From: Hylemonella gracilis ATCC 19624
GTDB lineage: Bacteria; Pseudomonadota; Gammaproteobacteria; Burkholderiales; Burkholderiaceae_C
Reading direction: 5' to 3'
Length of the DNA: 52,306 bases
NCBI RefSeq assembly: GCF_000211835.1
Contig: NZ_AEGR01000047.1
Location: 1 to 52,306, forward strand
This document shows positions 48,805-52,306 of this stretch, piece after piece. How positions within the stretch are numbered: the first letter of the stretch is position 1; each line of letters begins with the position of its first letter. The notes beneath the pieces are model-generated. The model saw only the letters and a list, made by a program, of their open reading frames with translations. It made no database searches and had not been told where the DNA came from. Made by a program: the position numbers and the translations under genes.

Positions 48805-50226
48805 TCAGGCGATCGTGCGAATGTCGATGAAATGGCCGTGCACGGCGGCGGCGGCGGCCATGGCTGGGCTGACCAGGTGGGTGCGTCCGCCCGCGCCCTG
48901 GCGGCCTTCGAAGTTGCGGTTACTGGTCGAGGCGCAGCGTTCGCCAGGCTCCAGCCGGTCGGCGTTCATGGCCAGGCACATGCTACAGCCGGGCTCGCGC
49001 CACTCGAAGCCAGCGGCCTTGAAGATCTCGTGCAGGCCTTCGCGCTCGGCCTGTTCCTTGACCAGGCCCGAGCCGGGCACGACCAGGGCGAGCTTGATGT
49101 TCTTGGCGACTTTTTGCCCCAGCTTCTTGATGACGGCGGCGGCCTCGCGCATGTCCTCGATGCGGCTGTTGGTGCAGGAGCCGATGAAGACCTTGTCCAC
49201 GTAGATGTCGTTCAGGGGCTTGCCCGGTTCCAGCGCCATGTAGCTCAGGGCGCGCTCGATGGCGCCGCGCTTGACGGCGTCCTTTTCCTTGTCCGGGTCG
49301 GGCACGCGGCCATCGATGCCCAGAACCATTTCGGGCGAGGTGCCCCAGGTCACCTGCGGCAGGATCTGGGTGGCGTCGAGTTCGACCACGCGATCGAACT
49401 TCGCGTCGGCGTCCGAGTGCAGCGTCTTCCAGTAGGCGACGGCCTGGTCCCATTCCAGTCCGGTCGGCGCCATCGGGCGGCCCTTGACGTACTCGATCGT
49501 TTTCTCGTCCACGGCCACCAGGCCCGCGCGCGCGCCCGCCTCGATGGCCATGTTGCAGACCGTCATGCGGCCTTCCATGCTCAGGGCGCGGATGGCCGAA
49601 CCGGCGAATTCAATGGTGTAGCCCGTGCCGCCGGCGGTGCCGATCTTGCCGATGATGGCCAGCACGATGTCCTTGGCCGTCACGCCCTTGGTCACCTGGC
49701 CTTCGACCTTGATCAGCATGTTCTTGGCCTTCTTGGCCAGCAGGGTCTGGGTGGCCATCACGTGCTCGACCTCGCTGGTGCCGATGCCGTGGGCCAGCGC
49801 GCCAAAGGCGCCATGGGTGCTGGTGTGGCTGTCGCCGCAGACCACGGTCATGCCAGGCAGGGTCGCGCCGTTCTCCGGGCCGATCACGTGCACGATGCCC
49901 TGGCGCTTGCTCATGAAGGGGAAGAAAGCCGCCGCGCCGTATTCCTTGACGTTCTTGTCCAGCGTGGTGATCTGTTCCTTGCTGATCGGGTCGGCGATGC
50001 CGTCATAGCCGCGTTCCCAGCCGTTGGTCGGCGTGTTGTGGTCGGCGGTGGCGACCACGGAACTGACGCGCCAGAGCTTGCGGCCGGCCTGGCGCAGGCC
50101 CTCGAAGGCCTGCGGGCTGGTGACTTCGTGCACCAGGTGCCGGTCGATGTAGAGGATGGCGGTGCCGTCTTCCTCGGTGTGGACGACGTGCTCGTCCCAG
50201 ATCTTGTCGTAAAGCGTTTGTCCCAT
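48805..50226 (-). CDS. leuC: 3-isopropylmalate dehydratase large subunit
   Basis: Aconitase-family iron-sulfur enzyme. About 473 aa. [13 protein letters not shown] at the start, [29 protein letters not shown], and the 4Fe-4S ligands in [12 protein letters not shown] and GCSMCLAMN are present. It starts the leuC-(entericidin)-leuD-leuB run. TAAAAT about 30 bases upstream may be a -10; no leader peptide with a Leu run is seen. Confidence 0.95.
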   Translation of the reverse strand: MGQTLYDKIWDEHVVHTEEDGTAILYIDRHLVHEVTSPQAFEGLRQAGRKLWRVSSVVATADHNTPTNGWERGYDGIADPISKEQITTLDKNVKEYGAAAFFPFMSKRQGIVHVIGPENGATLPGMTVVCGDSHTSTHGAFGALAHGIGTSEVEHVMATQTLLAKKAKNMLIKVEGQVTKGVTAKDIVLAIIGKIGTAGGTGYTIEFAGSAIRALSMEGRMTVCNMAIEAGARAGLVAVDEKTIEYVKGRPMAPTGLEWDQAVAYWKTLHSDADAKFDRVVELDATQILPQVTWGTSPEMVLGIDGRVPDPDKEKDAVKRGAIERALSYMALEPGKPLNDIYVDKVFIGSCTNSRIEDMREAAAVIKKLGQKVAKNIKLALVVPGSGLVKEQAEREGLHEIFKAAGFEWREPGCSMCLAMNADRLEPGERCASTSNRNFEGRQGAGGRTHLVSPAMAAAAAVHGHFIDIRTIA

Positions 50227-50358
50227 GGTGGCTACTTTGCGTGAGTCTCTGGAGAAAGGGGCATTTTATGCGGGGCGACGTCGCGGACATTCCCTCTGCG
50301 CTGGGGCCTGCTGACCGGCGTGGATTTGGCGGCATGGACTTGTGGCAAGCTCAGCGCC

Positions 50359-50751
50359 ATGCCCATTCCTGAACACGAGGTCGAATTCACCGCCGTGCGC
50401 GCCCAAGGCCCGGGCGGGCAGAACGTGAACAAGGTGTCCAGCGCGGTCCACCTGCGCTTCGACATCCGCGCTTCGTCCCTGCCAGAGCACGTGAAGGACC
50501 GCCTGCTGGCCTGGCCGGACCAGCGCGTGAGCAAGGACGGCGTAGTGGTGATCAAGGCCCAGACCGCCCGCACCCAGGAGCAGAACAAGGCCGAGGCCTG
50601 GGCGCGCCTGGCTGAACTGGTGGCGCAGGCTTCGCACATTCCCCGGCCGCGCCGCGCCACGAAGCCGACACGGGCGTCCAAGCTGCGCCGCTTGCGCGGC
50701 AAGGCCGTGCGCGCCGAGGTCAAGGCCGGGCGCGGCAAGGTCTCGGACTGA
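50359..50751 (+). CDS. arfB: Ribosome rescue hydrolase ArfB (RF-1 domain)
   Basis: Releases peptides from stalled ribosomes without stop codons. About 130 aa. The catalytic GGQ is in QGPGGQNVNKVSSAVHLRF; the C-terminal tail is basic (RPRRATKPTRASKLRRLRGK), which in ArfB enters the empty mRNA channel. The ATG at 50359 gives MPIPEHEVEF; the open frame extends further upstream without family similarity. Confidence 0.9.
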   Translation: MPIPEHEVEFTAVRAQGPGGQNVNKVSSAVHLRFDIRASSLPEHVKDRLLAWPDQRVSKDGVVVIKAQTARTQEQNKAEAWARLAELVAQASHIPRPRRATKPTRASKLRRLRGKAVRAEVKAGRGKVSD

Positions 50752-50831
50752 ATCGCTTACCGGCTTGCCGCTGCGGACCAGGGCCCGGCAAGCCAGGGCA
50801 GGGCGGGCCCGCCCGAGGAGATGCCGTCCCG

Positions 50832-51506
50832 TCAGCGCTGAAGAAAGGCCGGCACGCCGCGTCCCTGTGACGCCAGGAAAGACATCATCGGGTCCACCAC
50901 AGCCCGCACCGCCGTTCGTTCGCCCACGCGGTCGCGCCAGGCCACCAGGCGAGGCGTCGCGGTCGTCATGCCCGCGCCCTTGCGGTCGGCGAACACATGG
51001 GCCATGTAGAAGGCGATGTCGGCGTAGGAGTAGGGGCCGGCCAAGTACTCGCGCGTGGCTAGCAGCGCTTCCAGGTCCTCGTAGAAACGGGCGCAGGCGG
51101 CGCAGGCCGCAACCGCCGGGGCGCTCCGCATGTCATGCTGCAGGCCGAAGAGCTTGACCACGTTCGGAAAGAAGACCTCGTCGGACTTTTGCTCCAGTTG
51201 CCGCGCGTGGGCCCGCTCGGCCACGCCTTGCGGCCACAGTGCCAGGTGCGCGGGGCCGGGGTAGCGGTCTTCAAGGTATTCGAAAATCTGCGTCGAGTCG
51301 AACAACGCCACCTCGTCGTCGACCAGCACCGGCACTTGTTGCTTGACCGGGTTGACCCGCAGCACCTCGGGGTGTTTGGGTTCGTAGGCGTCGTCGGTGG
51401 TGAAGGGCACCATGACCAGTTCGAAGGCCAGGTTTTTTTCACGGGCCGCGATCTCAACCTTCGCGCCGAACATGCTCAAGGGGCCGGAATAAATGTGGGT
51501 CTGCAT
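50832..51506 (-). CDS. Glutathione S-transferase family protein
   Basis: About 224 aa. N-terminal thioredoxin-like domain (SGPLSMFGAKVEIAAREKNLAFELV; VNPVKQQVPVLVDDEVALFDSTQIFEYLED, the cis-Pro loop and Glu-Ser-type Asp-Ser site) and an all-helical C-terminal domain. Substrate unknown. The ATG at 51506 gives the normal start; an upstream in-frame one at 51551 is less likely. Cytoplasmic. Confidence 0.85.
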   Translation of the reverse strand: MQTHIYSGPLSMFGAKVEIAAREKNLAFELVMVPFTTDDAYEPKHPEVLRVNPVKQQVPVLVDDEVALFDSTQIFEYLEDRYPGPAHLALWPQGVAERAHARQLEQKSDEVFFPNVVKLFGLQHDMRSAPAVAACAACARFYEDLEALLATREYLAGPYSYADIAFYMAHVFADRKGAGMTTATPRLVAWRDRVGERTAVRAVVDPMMSFLASQGRGVPAFLQR

Positions 51507-51569
51507 GGCCCCGACTTCAACAGAAATCGGCGCTGGGCGCATCGGGTGCACACCCTGTGTGGGCGGGCC

Positions 51570-52306
51570 TCACGCCGCTTGCACGTCGATGGTCCAGGCG
51601 GTTTTCGCCCACGCTTGTGCTTCTTCGTGCAGCAGCCAAGCGGATTGCGGCCAAGCACGTCCCCAGCCTTCGGGGTACTCCAGCCGGACCGAGCGTAGCC
51701 CGTCCCAACTCAGCCGCAGGCCCTGCAAGTCCGGCTCGCGCCGGGCGTGGCAGAGGATGACGGCCAGGCGCAGGGCCAGCAGTTGCAGCACGAAGTCCGG
51801 GTCGTCGAGTTGCAGGCCTTCGAGCTTGCGCAGCTTGCCCCGGTGTCCCAGCACCAACTGGCTGAGGCGGTGCAGCTCGTTCATGGTGAAGCCGGCCGCG
51901 TCCGCGTTGTCGAGGATGTAGGCGCCGTGGCGGTGGTAATCGGTGTGCGAGATCGCGCTGCCGATCTCGTGCAGCTGGGCGGCCCAGTTCAGCTTGCGCA
52001 GATGCCGGGCGAGTTCGTCGTGCTCAAGGGGGGCTTGGTCCTGCACCAGCGACATCAGCAAGAACTCGGCGACCCGGCCCACGCGCTGGGCTTGGCGCTC
52101 GTCCGCCCCGAAGGTGTGCGCCAGCCGCTGCACGCTGAGGCTGCGCTGGTCGCTTTGGGCGTGTTCTCGGTCCATCAGGTCCACCAGCGCGCCGTGCCGC
52201 AGCGCGCCCTGGGCCACGTGCATCTCGTCGAGCTCCAGCAGCGAGAACACCGCGCGCAGCACCGAAAGACCACCGCCGATGACGGCGCGGCGGGCTTCCT
52301 TGATCC
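51570..52306 (-). CDS. ppx: Exopolyphosphatase / GppA family protein, 3' part
   Basis: Incomplete: the N-terminal ATPase-like lobes lie right of the window. The visible last 245 or so residues include RAVIGGGLSVLRAVFSLLEL near the end of the Ppx core and the C-terminal HD-like helical domain (WAAQLHEIGSAISHTDYHRHGAYILDNADAAGF). Ppx removes terminal phosphate from polyphosphate, GppA acts on pppGpp; the visible part does not settle which. Confidence 0.88.
   Translation of the reverse strand, partial: IKEARRAVIGGGLSVLRAVFSLLELDEMHVAQGALRHGALVDLMDREHAQSDQRSLSVQRLAHTFGADERQAQRVGRVAEFLLMSLVQDQAPLEHDELARHLRKLNWAAQLHEIGSAISHTDYHRHGAYILDNADAAGFTMNELHRLSQLVLGHRGKLRKLEGLQLDDPDFVLQLLALRLAVILCHARREPDLQGLRLSWDGLRSVRLEYPEGWGRAWPQSAWLLHEEAQAWAKTAWTIDVQAA

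Overview
The window is high-GC bacterial chromosome carrying almost only core genes. Gene content and order point to Burkholderiales, most likely a Comamonadaceae-type betaproteobacterium: rpmF-plsX-fabHDG-acpP-fabF, then rpoE-rseA-degQ, then lepA-lepB-rnc-era-recO-pdxJ-acpS-nagZ, and leuC-entericidin-leuD-leuB, asd-fimV-truA-trpF-trpB-trpA-accD. The family placement is inferred from recognised proteins and synteny, not from a database search.

Layout. 0-9 kb: RNase E (minus) diverges from rluC, a HAD phosphatase and an S49 peptidase. Then come an outer-membrane beta-barrel gene, a decayed EAL-domain gene, an RsmI-like methyltransferase and maf. 9-16 kb: yceD-rpmF and the fatty-acid synthesis cluster, broken up by terminators and palindromes. 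16-20 kb: a two-TM protein, sigma-E, its anti-sigma factor and a periplasmic DegQ/MucD protease (envelope stress). 20-28 kb: translation, secretion, RNA processing, repair, B6, ACP activation and murein recycling, mostly tightly spaced or overlapping. 28.1-30.8 kb: an accessory patch with a deleted IS3-family element and a LysR regulator divergent from an SDR and a SnoaL-like protein. 31-39.7 kb: a metallo-hydrolase, lysS, yggT, then accD, trpA, trpB, trpF and truA on minus. 39.7-43.7 kb: fimV and asd. 43.8-46.6 kb: a small apparent insertion (DUF2798, cupin, BTAD/TPR regulator, DUF4242) between asd and leuB. 46.7-50.2 kb: the leucine genes with an entericidin-like lipoprotein. 50.3 kb to the end: arfB, a glutathione S-transferase and the 3' part of ppx.

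The most interesting signals are non-coding or very small. A 32-codon ORF upstream of asd ends in a run of Thr, Ile and Lys codons and is followed by two hairpins, like an amino-acid attenuator for the aspartate family. Two nested palindromic modules sharing a 32-bp core lie between truA and trpF. Two inverted copies of one intergenic repeat lie 23 kb apart. A terminator-ended possible small RNA lies before lepA. Adjacent palindromes lie between plsX and fabH, and a long hairpin lies in the rne leader. I see no tRNA, rRNA, CRISPR array, prophage or intact transposase. No complete undescribed multi-gene system is evident.
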